NCBI RefSeq assembly: GCF_009208555.1
Contig: NZ_WFLI01000006.1
Location: 124,001 to 188,000, forward strand
Length of the DNA: 64,000 bases
From: Janthinobacterium violaceinigrum
Lineage (GTDB): Bacteria > Pseudomonadota > Gammaproteobacteria > Burkholderiales > Burkholderiaceae_D
Direction: 5' to 3'
The notes under the pieces are model-generated. The model was not told the origin of the DNA. It searched no databases and worked only from the letters and a program-made list of their open reading frames with translations. The translations under genes and the position numbers were made by a program. Shown here one piece after another: positions 18,887 to 26,973 of the stretch (the first letter of the stretch is position 1; each line of letters starts with the position of its first letter).

Positions 18887-20698
18887 TTATTTCTGCTGCG
18901 CGATCCACCGGTCGACCTTGGCTTCCAGCAGTTTCAGGGGCAGGGTGCCGTCGCTGAGCACGACTTCGTGGAATTTCGGCAGGCTGAACTTGTCGCCCAG
19001 CGCCAGTTGCGCGCGCTGGCGCAGTTCGACGATCTTCAGCGAGCCGATCTTGTAGCCCAGCGCCTGGCCCGGCCATGCCATGTAGCGCTCCGTTTCGCTT
19101 TTCGCCACGGCATCGTAACCGAGGGTGTCGCGCATGTACTTGATCGTCTGCTCGCGCGTCCAGCCCTTGGTGTGCAAGCCCGTATCGACCACCAGGCGCA
19201 CGGCGCGCAGCATCTCGTCGTTCAGATGGCCGAAGTACTGGGCCGGATCGTCGAACAGGCCCATTTCCTTGCCCAGGGTTTCCGCGTACAGGGCCCAGCC
19301 TTCCGTGAAGGCATTGTTGCCGCCGAAACGGCGGAAGTTCGGCAAGTCCATTTCCTGTACCAGCGCCAGGTGGAAATGGTGGCCAGGCTTGCCTTCGTGC
19401 AGGAACAAGGTGGTCATGCCCGTATCGCCGTACAGTTTCGGATCGGTGACGACGGACCAGAACACGCCAGGGCGCGAACCGTCGGCGGCCGGCGCCGTGT
19501 AGTGGTCGGCGGCCGTGTCGCGGCTCAGTTCAGGCTCCAGGCGCAAGTCCAGCGGCGCCTTCGGCACCAGGGTGAACAGGGCCGGCAATTTGCTGTCGAG
19601 CAGCACGTTCAGCTTGCGGTAGACGTCGAGCACTTCCTGCTCCGTCTTGAACGGGCGGTATTTCGCCTGTTCCGACACCCATACGGGCAAGCCGGCGGCC
19701 GGACCGTTGTAGCCCATCTTCGGGCCCACGATCGCATATTGCTCCTGGATGCGCGCCACTTCTTTCAAGCCGATGGCGTGGATCTGCTCCGGTTTCAAAT
19801 CCGTGGTGGTGCTGCTGGCCACGCGCGCCTGGTACCAGGCTGCACCGTCGGGCAGCGCGCTCCAGCCGCTGCTCGTACGGCCGGCTGGCAGATAATCCTG
19901 TTCCATGAACGTGGCCAGGCGCTGCAGCGCGGGCATCAGCTTGGCCTGGATGACGACGGTGTAGGTTTGCGTCAGGCGCGCCTTGTCCGCCTCGGAAAAG
20001 CTGGCGGGCAGGTTCTTGACGGGCGTGTAATAGACGCTGTCCTGCGGCGTGGCGCTGACGAGTTTCTTGAATTGCGGCAGGGCCGATTCCGTCAGCGCCC
20101 TGGGCAGCACGATGCCCTTTTGCATGCCGACCTTCATGTTGGCGATGGCCTGGTCTATCCAGCCCGGCAATTGGCCGATACGGCTCAGGTAAGCGTCGTA
20201 CTCCTTGACCGTGGTCAAAGGCTGCGATGCCTCGCCGCCCGCATAATTGGCCAGGGTGACGGGCATGCTGTCCATCTGGTTCAGTGGCAGCAGGTATTCG
20301 GGGAAGCGCTCGAAGCTCAGTGCCGTGGCCAGTTCATAGTCGAGGATATCGTAGTTGATCTGGTCCTGGTGCGACAGCTGTGCGCGGGCAATGTTGCGCA
20401 AGGTCTTCTGGTACTGGCGGTACAGGGCAAACTGTTTCGCGCGCGCGGCAGGCACGATGGCAGAACCGAGCTGGTCGTCAAAACGGTTGTCGCCGCTCTC
20501 GGTGGCATTGATCGGCTCGAAACGGGCCAGCGCATCGTAATACTGGTCGGCCAGCACCTGCAGCTGCTGCTTCGCTTTGGGCGCGCTGACGGCCACGGTT
20601 TTGGCGGTGGGCTGGGCCGCTTGCGCCATGGGCGCGTAGGCGAGCAACAGGGAGATGGCCAGGGTGCCGAGGGTGCCGGCGGCAAAACGATGCTTCAT
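18887..20698 (-). CDS. DUF885 family exported protein (predicted metallopeptidase)
   Basis: 603 residues. The N-terminus MKHRFAAGTLGTLAISLLLA followed by a cut after AQA is a signal peptide, and AAGGA stands 8-9 bases before the ATG. The family motif HEGKPGHHFH starts at residue 434, with LYAETLGKEMGL downstream. DUF885 proteins resemble zinc peptidases and contain a conserved His-Glu pair, but few have been tested. It is probably a periplasmic or outer-membrane-associated peptidase. It is one of several peptidases in this accessory region and appears to be transcribed alone. Confidence 0.85.
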   Translation of the reverse strand: MKHRFAAGTLGTLAISLLLAYAPMAQAAQPTAKTVAVSAPKAKQQLQVLADQYYDALARFEPINATESGDNRFDDQLGSAIVPAARAKQFALYRQYQKTLRNIARAQLSHQDQINYDILDYELATALSFERFPEYLLPLNQMDSMPVTLANYAGGEASQPLTTVKEYDAYLSRIGQLPGWIDQAIANMKVGMQKGIVLPRALTESALPQFKKLVSATPQDSVYYTPVKNLPASFSEADKARLTQTYTVVIQAKLMPALQRLATFMEQDYLPAGRTSSGWSALPDGAAWYQARVASSTTTDLKPEQIHAIGLKEVARIQEQYAIVGPKMGYNGPAAGLPVWVSEQAKYRPFKTEQEVLDVYRKLNVLLDSKLPALFTLVPKAPLDLRLEPELSRDTAADHYTAPAADGSRPGVFWSVVTDPKLYGDTGMTTLFLHEGKPGHHFHLALVQEMDLPNFRRFGGNNAFTEGWALYAETLGKEMGLFDDPAQYFGHLNDEMLRAVRLVVDTGLHTKGWTREQTIKYMRDTLGYDAVAKSETERYMAWPGQALGYKIGSLKIVELRQRAQLALGDKFSLPKFHEVVLSDGTLPLKLLEAKVDRWIAQQK

Positions 20699-20834
20699 GC
20701 GCGATGTCCTTTGTAAGGAAGGGAATGAACGGAGGCGTAGCGAGGTCGGGGTGGCCGGTCAAGATGGAACGGCCGGGGCGTAAGCATACGCCATTGCCCC
20801 GTGCGTTTGGATAAATTGTGCGGGGGGAATGTTG

Positions 20835-21932
20835 CTATTTTGCCGTAGGCGGCAGGGCGGCTTTCATCGCCTGCCAGTGCTGGCTGGTCAATGGGGTGCA
20901 GGCGGGACAGGGCGTGACCGCCATCAGGCTGCGGATCTGCTGGGCGCGCGCGGCCGTTTGCGGGTGCGAGGACAGCCAGCCTGGCGGCGTTGCGTCATCC
21001 GTCTTGCCCAGTTTCTGGAAAAAGCGCAGCATGCCGTCGGGCTGGATGTGTGTGCGCTGCAAGGCAAGCAAACCCCCGCGGTCCGCTTCCTCTTCCATGT
21101 CGCGGCTGAAATACAGGGTGCCGGCCTGGTGCGCCAGCATGGCGGCCACGGCGCTGATGTCGCCGATGGTCACGCCGACGAGGGCGCCCCATCCCAGGCT
21201 GCTGATTATTTGCCGCAGCGAATGGCGCTGCTCCACATGCTGCACTTCATGCGCGAGCACGCCGGCCAGTTCGCCCGGGTCGGCCGCCTGCCGCAGCAAT
21301 CCCGTGTGCACGACGATGATGCCGCCGGGCATGGCAAAGGCGTTGACGCTGTCGTCCTGCTTGACCAGCCAGCGGTAGGAATAGCGCGAGCCGGCCGTCA
21401 GCTTGCGGCCGATATCCTGCACCGTTTGCTGCGCCGCGCCACTGTCGGCGATGCCGCCTTGTGCGCGCACTTGCGACAGCGCCAGTTCGCCCAGCTGTTT
21501 TTCCGCCGACAAGGGAATGAAGCCCGCCAGCGCGCCGATGGCATTGCCGCCCTGCCACCACAGCAGGGCAGAGGCAACGACGGCCGCGCCCGTCAAACTG
21601 GCCAGCCAGCCCGACACTTGGCGTCGGTTGCGCTGGCGTTCGCTCCACAGGCGCTGCAGTTGCGGCTGCAGCGCCGCCGGCGCTTCCGTCAACACGATGG
21701 CGATGTCGGCAGCCGTCTGCGGCTTGAGCGAGGCCTGCCGGCCTTGCGCATCGAGCCAGTTCAGGAACAGTTCCGGCCCGTCGATGCCGCCCACGCTGAC
21801 GACCAGTTGCGCCACGTCGATGCTGTGGCCGGGCGCGTCGATGGCCAGTTGGGCACCGAAGAAATGCGCGCTGACGGGCGTGCCGGACGGCCCGCCATCG
21901 GGGCCAGTCAGCACTGCCTGGAATGGCGTCAT
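20835..21932 (-). CDS. M48 family metalloprotease
   Basis: 365 residues. The zinc motif HEVQH is at 228-232, and SRDMEEEADRGG at about 276-287 supplies the third ligand, as in the HtpX/BepA-like M48 family. A membrane segment lies around residues 107-127 (VSGWLASLTGAAVVASALLW). The first 100 residues form a soluble N-terminal domain that I do not recognise, probably cytoplasmic, leaving the protease domain in the periplasm. A second weakly hydrophobic stretch at 245-265 is also possible. Its start overlaps the stop of the HPP-CBS gene by four bases (ATGA), so the two are translated together. Confidence 0.88.
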   Translation of the reverse strand: MTPFQAVLTGPDGGPSGTPVSAHFFGAQLAIDAPGHSIDVAQLVVSVGGIDGPELFLNWLDAQGRQASLKPQTAADIAIVLTEAPAALQPQLQRLWSERQRNRRQVSGWLASLTGAAVVASALLWWQGGNAIGALAGFIPLSAEKQLGELALSQVRAQGGIADSGAAQQTVQDIGRKLTAGSRYSYRWLVKQDDSVNAFAMPGGIIVVHTGLLRQAADPGELAGVLAHEVQHVEQRHSLRQIISSLGWGALVGVTIGDISAVAAMLAHQAGTLYFSRDMEEEADRGGLLALQRTHIQPDGMLRFFQKLGKTDDATPPGWLSSHPQTAARAQQIRSLMAVTPCPACTPLTSQHWQAMKAALPPTAK

Positions 21933-23095
21933 GCGGCGGCCTCGGCAAAGCGGCTCTCGTACAGGGCCGCCATCAGGTCGGACTGGCTGATGATGCCGGC
22001 CAGGCGTTCTGCATCGTCGAGGATGGGAATATGGTGATAGCCGGCGTCCGCCATCAGGGGCACCAGATCGATGATGGGCGTGCCCAGGCGGGCCGTGTGC
22101 GGCGACGGCGTCATCAGCTGCCCCACCACTTCCGGCTTGTCGCCGTGGGACAGGCCGCTGCGCTGCAGCAGGCTGCGCAGGCGCTGGCGCACGCCCTGAT
22201 AATCGTCGAGTCCGCCATGACGCAGGAAATCCGTCTGCGTGATGATGCCGATGACGCGTCGCGCCCGGTTGATGACGGGCAAGGCGCCCACCTCGTGTTC
22301 GCGCATGGTGCGCCAGGCAACATCGAGCGGCGTGCCGAATTCCACGCTGAGCACATCCTTCGACATGATGTCGGCGCAGGTGACGACGCCGAAGCGGCGC
22401 TGATAGGCGCGCATTTCCGTTTGCAGGAAGATGGCTTGCAAATCGTCGCGGCTGATATCGAGCACTTCGCTGTGCTGGCGCAGGACGGCATCGAGGTCGT
22501 CCGGCGAAAAGCCCAGGCGGTTGCTGGGCACGTCGTCCCTCGTGGCGTGCGGATGGGGCGCGGCCAGTTGCTGGATGTGCGGGTAGCGGCGTCCCGTCAG
22601 GTTGTTGTACAGCACGGCGCAGGCGACCAGTACGGCTGAATTGAACAGCACGGTGATGAAGACGAATTCAAAGCCGGCCGCATGCACGCTGGCGCCGCCG
22701 ACCACGGTGGTCAGCGCGACGGCCCCGCCAGGCGGATGCAGGCAGCGCAGGGCAAACATGGCGCCGATGGCCAGGCAGGCGGCCAGCGCCGCCACGCCCA
22801 CGCTGGGCCCCAGCCATTTCACGCAGGCCATGCCCACCAGACCCGAGACGACATTGCCGCCCACCACGGACCACGGTTGCGCCAGCGGGCTGGCGGGCAG
22901 GCAGAACAGCAACACGGCCGAGGCGCCCATGGGGGCGATCAGGTACACGCTGGCGCTGTCGGGGGCCAGCAGGAAATGGCAGATGAGACCGGTGAGCAGC
23001 AAGCCGCAGATGGCGCCTGCGCAGGCGCGCAATTGTTCGCGGCGGCTGCCGTTGTTCGGTTGCGGCAGCCAGCGTGCCAGGAAAGAAGTCGTCAT
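21929..23095 (-). CDS. HPP family membrane protein with paired CBS domains
   Basis: 388 residues. The N-terminal half has four or five membrane segments between residues 25 and 165 and the family motif LHPPGGAVAL (His-Pro-Pro at 120-122). Residues 238-296 and 325-382 are two CBS domains (DIMSKDVLSV, IGIITQTDFLRHG, then QLMTPSPHTA, LAGIISQSDLM), which bind adenine nucleotides. HPP proteins are linked to nitrite transport in plants and cyanobacteria; the substrate here is unknown. The C-terminal CBS pair suggests gating by energy state. It is translationally coupled to the downstream M48 protease. Confidence 0.9.
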   Translation of the reverse strand: MTTSFLARWLPQPNNGSRREQLRACAGAICGLLLTGLICHFLLAPDSASVYLIAPMGASAVLLFCLPASPLAQPWSVVGGNVVSGLVGMACVKWLGPSVGVAALAACLAIGAMFALRCLHPPGGAVALTTVVGGASVHAAGFEFVFITVLFNSAVLVACAVLYNNLTGRRYPHIQQLAAPHPHATRDDVPSNRLGFSPDDLDAVLRQHSEVLDISRDDLQAIFLQTEMRAYQRRFGVVTCADIMSKDVLSVEFGTPLDVAWRTMREHEVGALPVINRARRVIGIITQTDFLRHGGLDDYQGVRQRLRSLLQRSGLSHGDKPEVVGQLMTPSPHTARLGTPIIDLVPLMADAGYHHIPILDDAERLAGIISQSDLMAALYESRFAEAAA

Positions 23096-23174
23096 GGGGA
23101 GGGCGCGTTCAGGCCGCGTTGCTCAGTGTGAGCCCGATATTATCCCATGCGTGGGATTTCGCTGCCCGCGGGCG

Positions 23175-23471
23175 CTAGTCTTCGGCACGGACCGCCTGCA
23201 AGCCGTGCTGCTCCAGCAGGCGCCGGACGGCCCCGGTGGCGGATGGCTCCTGCTTGCTGCTGGCGCAGGCATGGATGTCGTTGAGAATCGTCGCTGCATC
23301 CCTGCCCGTGACGGCCGCTATCACTGCCGTCAGGTTGCGGTCGGAAAAGTGTTCATACAGCAGGGCCAATACCGCCCGGTACGCCGTGTCGGGCATGCCG
23401 CCGGGATAGGCGCTGCGCAGCATGCGCGCGGCGCCGGACAGGGCGGGAGGCAGGACATCTTGCATGCTCAA
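23175..23471 (-). CDS. Small DUF3349-like protein
   Basis: 98 residues. The TTG start is supported by AAGGAG seven bases upstream; an in-frame ATG two codons later is possible. The core AYPGGMPDTAYRAVLALLYE is followed by FSDRNLTAVIAAV, which matches what I recall of DUF3349, a small helical domain best known from actinobacteria. No function is established. It lies upstream of and on the same strand as the HPP-CBS gene, about 80 bases apart, so the three minus-strand genes may form one operon. Confidence 0.65.
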   Translation of the reverse strand: MSMQDVLPPALSGAARMLRSAYPGGMPDTAYRAVLALLYEHFSDRNLTAVIAAVTGRDAATILNDIHACASSKQEPSATGAVRRLLEQHGLQAVRAED

Positions 23472-23620
23472 GCGGTTACTCCTTGGGGCTGCTTATACGT
23501 TTTTCGCATAAGCACAGTGCAATTAAATGGTGGATATTTCCCACAAGCAGGCATATTCTAGACAATCACGTCCGCTGGCATCCGTTCAGCTGGCCTTACG
23601 ATTTTTCTCAGGAGCCCCGC

Positions 23621-24121
23621 ATGCGCCTTTCCCTTCTTCTTGCCAGCCTGCTGCTTGCCGGCACCGCCGTTGCCGCCGCCCCGACGCCGAGCAACCCCGT
23701 CGCCACGCCGCACCTGCCGTACAACGCGGCAGCCGACGCCAAGGCCGACGTGGCCCGCGCCTTGGCCGAGGCCAAGGCGGCGCATGTGCCCGTACTGCTG
23801 ATCTTTGGCGCCAACTGGTGCGAGGATTGCCGTGCGCTCGACAAGGCCTTGAAGGAAGGCAAGAATGCAGAGCTGATGCAACAGCAGTTCAAGGTCGTCA
23901 AGGTCGACGTGGGGAACTTCGACCATAACCTCGATGTGGCGCAAACCTATGGCAATCCCCTCAAAAAGGGGATTCCCGCTGCCGTGCTCGTCTCCAGCGA
24001 CAACAACCAGGTGCTGTACGCCACCAAGGGCGGTGAACTGGCGAATGCGCGCCGCATGAGCGAAAGCGGCATTTATGATTTCTTCAAGCAAGCGGCCGGC
24101 GTGAAGACGCCGGCGCTGTGA
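23621..24121 (+). CDS. Exported thioredoxin-like protein
   Basis: 166 residues from an ATG preceded by AGGAG; the frame is open upstream but without domain content. Residues 1-20 are a signal peptide (MRLSLLLASLLLAGTAVAAA). The thioredoxin-like fold has the redox motif W66-C67-E68-D69-C70 and a cis-proline region KKGIPAAVLV. ANWCEDC resembles DsbD/thioredoxin_7-type periplasmic reductases more than cytoplasmic thioredoxin (WCGPC). It probably reduces or isomerises disulfides in the periplasm; partners are unknown. It is convergent with the chemoreceptor gene, 19 bases away. Confidence 0.87.
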   Translation: MRLSLLLASLLLAGTAVAAAPTPSNPVATPHLPYNAAADAKADVARALAEAKAAHVPVLLIFGANWCEDCRALDKALKEGKNAELMQQQFKVVKVDVGNFDHNLDVAQTYGNPLKKGIPAAVLVSSDNNQVLYATKGGELANARRMSESGIYDFFKQAAGVKTPAL

Positions 24122-24140
24122 TGATGGTGAAATAATTGCC

Positions 24141-26135
24141 TTAAAACTCTTCCCACGCATCGCTGGCTGGCGCTTTCGGGCGCGCGGCCGGTGCTGCGGC
24201 GATTGCCGGGCGCACAGCCTTGGGTAGCGCGGGCCGGGCGATAGCCTGCTGCGGTGCCTGCCCCGTTTCCTCGAGCTTGAACACGCTGACCACCTGCGCC
24301 AGCCGGCCGGCCTGATCCTGCAAGGACTGGGCCGCCGCGGCCGCTTCTTCCACCAATGCCGCATTTTGCTGGGTGGCGTCATCCATCTGCGTGACCGTGG
24401 CATTGACTTGCGCGATGCCCTGGCTTTGTTCCTGGCTGGCCGACGCGATTTCCCCCATCAGGTCGGCGACTCTCTGGACGGATACGACGATGTCCTGCAT
24501 GGTGGCGCCAGCGGAATCGACCAGCTTGCTGCCCGCTTCCACCTTGCTGCCCGAGTCGACGATCAAGTCCTTGATTTCCTTGGCCGCCGCCGCCGAGCGT
24601 TGCGCCAGGTTGCGCACTTCCGTTGCCACTACGGCAAAGCCGCGGCCCTGTTCGCCCGCACGGGCCGCCTCGACCGCCGCATTCAGGGCGAGGATATTGG
24701 TTTGGAAGGCAATGCCGTCGATCACGCCGATAATGTCTGCGATCTTGCGTGAACTTTCCGTAATCGCGCCCATCGTCTGCACGACTTGCCCCACCACGTC
24801 ACCGCCCTTGACGGCGTGGCCCGAGGCCGACACCACCAGCTGGTTGGCCTGGCGCGCATTATCCGCATTCTGTTTCACGGTCGACGTCAGCTCTTCCATG
24901 GCGGCAGCCGTTTCTTCCAGGCTCGACGCCTGGGCTTCCGTGCGCGCCGACAGGTCCAGGTTGCCCGACGCGATCTGGCTCGATGCGCTGGAAATGGCCC
25001 CGGTACTGTCGCGAACTTCGCGTATCGTCACGTTCAGCGATGCGACGAAGCGGTTGAAGGCGGCAGCCAGCGCACCCACCTCGTCTTCCGATTCGACGGG
25101 CATGCGGCGGCTCAGGTCGCCATTCCCGCTGGCGATCTCGCTGAGCATGTCGGCCGCCCGCGCGACGGGGGCGGCGATGGCGCGGCTAATCACATAAATG
25201 ATCAGTAGGGCGATGCCGCCACCGACGAGGCCGGCGATCAGCGCGGCGATCAGGGCCGAACGCGTGACATTGCCCAGCACTTCCGTTTCCGGCACTTCCG
25301 CCATCACATACAGATTGAGTTCCGGCACGAAGGAAGCGGCCACGAACTGGCGTCCGGCAGGCGCGTCATAGATGGCGTACGCGTACTTGTTGCCGGTGAG
25401 AAGACGCTTGCTCAAGGCATCGCTAAAGCCGGGCAAATCCTTGAGCTGGTGCTTGCCGTCGGCCAGGGCCGTGTCGCGGTGCACCAGCACGATGCCATTG
25501 GCGCGCGCCAGGTAGACATGGCCCGTCTGGCCGATTTTGTAGCTGCGGATGGTGTCGGCCAGCGCATTGATGGACAGGCCCAGTCCGGCGGCGATCTGCT
25601 TGCCGCCCGCCGTCTGGCCGCGCGCATTCAGATACAGCATCAGGTCGCTGGAGTTTTCCGCCTTGTCGATGTCGAGCGTGTAAGCCTTGTCGCCGGCCAG
25701 CAAGCGATAAAACCACTGGTCGGCCGCCAGGTTCTTGTCCAGGGTGCGCAGCAAGCCCTCCGTGGTGAAATATTTGCCCGTGCTGGCGGAAGCCCAGTTG
25801 ATCGAGGCAGCCTTGTTCTTGTCCTTGACCACGGCGGCATAGCGCTGGAAGGTGGCGATGCCGCTGTCGGGCAAGCCCGCATCTTCCCAATCCTGCAGAT
25901 AGACATCGTTGGCCATGGTTTGCACCACGGACAGGGGCTGGCTGATCTGGCGCAGCACATCGTTGCGGATCTCGCCCACCTGCGCCGGCAATTCCTGGCC
26001 GACGACGCGCTCGCGCACGTAATCGCTGCTCATGCGCACGCTGAGGAACGAGGAAATCGCCATGAAGAGCAGCAGGCACAGGCCCATGCTGAACAGCAGT
26101 TTTTTCTGGATGGAGAGGCGGCGGAGCAGAGACAT
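24141..26135 (-). CDS. Methyl-accepting chemotaxis protein with periplasmic Cache-type sensor
   Basis: 664 residues from the ATG giving [14 protein letters not shown], preceded by AAGG; a longer open frame upstream lacks sense. A membrane helix at about 13-33 and another at about 292-316 bracket a 260-residue periplasmic domain resembling a double Cache sensor. A HAMP domain follows, then the signalling hairpin with the conserved tip [20 protein letters not shown] near residue 520. The last five residues, AWEEF, match the xWxxF pattern that tethers CheR and CheB, so this receptor probably recruits the methylation enzymes directly. The ligand is not predictable from sequence. Confidence 0.93.
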   Translation of the reverse strand: MSLLRRLSIQKKLLFSMGLCLLLFMAISSFLSVRMSSDYVRERVVGQELPAQVGEIRNDVLRQISQPLSVVQTMANDVYLQDWEDAGLPDSGIATFQRYAAVVKDKNKAASINWASASTGKYFTTEGLLRTLDKNLAADQWFYRLLAGDKAYTLDIDKAENSSDLMLYLNARGQTAGGKQIAAGLGLSINALADTIRSYKIGQTGHVYLARANGIVLVHRDTALADGKHQLKDLPGFSDALSKRLLTGNKYAYAIYDAPAGRQFVAASFVPELNLYVMAEVPETEVLGNVTRSALIAALIAGLVGGGIALLIIYVISRAIAAPVARAADMLSEIASGNGDLSRRMPVESEDEVGALAAAFNRFVASLNVTIREVRDSTGAISSASSQIASGNLDLSARTEAQASSLEETAAAMEELTSTVKQNADNARQANQLVVSASGHAVKGGDVVGQVVQTMGAITESSRKIADIIGVIDGIAFQTNILALNAAVEAARAGEQGRGFAVVATEVRNLAQRSAAAAKEIKDLIVDSGSKVEAGSKLVDSAGATMQDIVVSVQRVADLMGEIASASQEQSQGIAQVNATVTQMDDATQQNAALVEEAAAAAQSLQDQAGRLAQVVSVFKLEETGQAPQQAIARPALPKAVRPAIAAAPAARPKAPASDAWEEF

Positions 26136-26322
26136 GGAAACCTTGAGTGATGGCCTGCACAATCGGCAGAAAAGCGGGCAGGCGAGCCGCCAGTATACCG
26201 GGCAGGCCCCGCATTTCACTGCGCCATTGCTGCTTTCAGGCTATTTATGTTGCGATGCAGCAACGCAAGGCCACGCAATCATGCCGATTTTTCATGCTTG
26301 TTCGCCATGCGGGGAAAATGGG

Positions 26323-26820
26323 TCAGGCAGGCAAGCCGTGGGCGATCAATTCCAGCGGCAATTCCGTGCTGCACTTGATTTGCTCCATGGAGAAGGCGGA
26401 CGACACACCCGTCAGCTGCACGGCCTTGATGAGCTTTTTATAGAAGGTGTCGTAGCCCTTGATGTCGGTGGTGACGACTTTCAGCAGGTAGTCGATGTCG
26501 CCGCTCATGCGGTGAAATTCCTGTACTTCGGGCAAGACGATGACGGCGGCGGCAAAGCGGCGCAGCCATTTTTCATCGTGCTGTCCCGTGCGCACGCTGA
26601 CAAACACGGTCACGGGCAAGCCCACTTTTTGCCGGTTGACGATGGCCACGCGGCTCTCGATGTAGCCGTCCTCCTCCAGGCGCTTGACGCGCTTCCAGCA
26701 TGGCGTGCTGGACAGGCCGATCTTCTCGCTGAGGGCGGCGATCGACAGGGTGCCATCCTGCTGCAGGGCGGCCAGGATGGCGCAGTCGAATTTGTCGAGC
26801 GATGTGTTTGGTGAATTCAT
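26323..26820 (-). CDS. Lrp/AsnC family transcriptional regulator
   Basis: 165 residues. The N-terminal helix-turn-helix reads LDKFDCAILAALQQDGTLSI then LSEKIGLSSTPCWKRVKRLE. The C-terminal RAM domain includes EFHRMSGDIDYLLKVVTTDI and KCSTELPLELI. Such proteins form octamers and sense amino acids. It is divergent from the cysteine desulfurase fusion gene, and a perfect 20-bp palindrome lies 17 bases upstream of its start. It probably controls itself and the fusion gene. A cysteine ligand would suit the neighbour, as with the Lrp-type regulator DecR of E. coli, but this is inference. Confidence 0.92.
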   Translation of the reverse strand: MNSPNTSLDKFDCAILAALQQDGTLSIAALSEKIGLSSTPCWKRVKRLEEDGYIESRVAIVNRQKVGLPVTVFVSVRTGQHDEKWLRRFAAAVIVLPEVQEFHRMSGDIDYLLKVVTTDIKGYDTFYKKLIKAVQLTGVSSAFSMEQIKCSTELPLELIAHGLPA

Positions 26821-26837
26821 TTTGTGATTCTCTGTTT

Positions 26838-26857
26838 TGTAGCATGAGCATGCTACA
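26838..26857. promoter_or_regulatory. Perfect 20-bp palindrome, candidate Lrp-family operator
   Basis: TGTAGCATG at 26838-26846 and CATGCTACA at 26849-26857 are exact inverted repeats with AG between them. The site lies in the divergent promoter region between the Lrp-type regulator and the desulfurase fusion gene, where autoregulatory Lrp/AsnC sites usually sit. Confidence 0.65.
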
Positions 26858-26973
26858 TATTACGCCATGTGCAGTGACTTTTGGCATATCTTCACGGGGG
26901 GCTGCCGGTAGACTATCGAGACGTTCCAGCCGCTTGCGCTGCGCCCTTTTCATCGAATACTCGGACTGCCATC

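Noticed and set aside
20829-22037. 402-codon plus-strand frame over the M48 gene
   Set aside because: The minus-strand frame has HEVQH, the third zinc ligand and an ATGA overlap with its neighbour; the plus frame has nothing recognisable.
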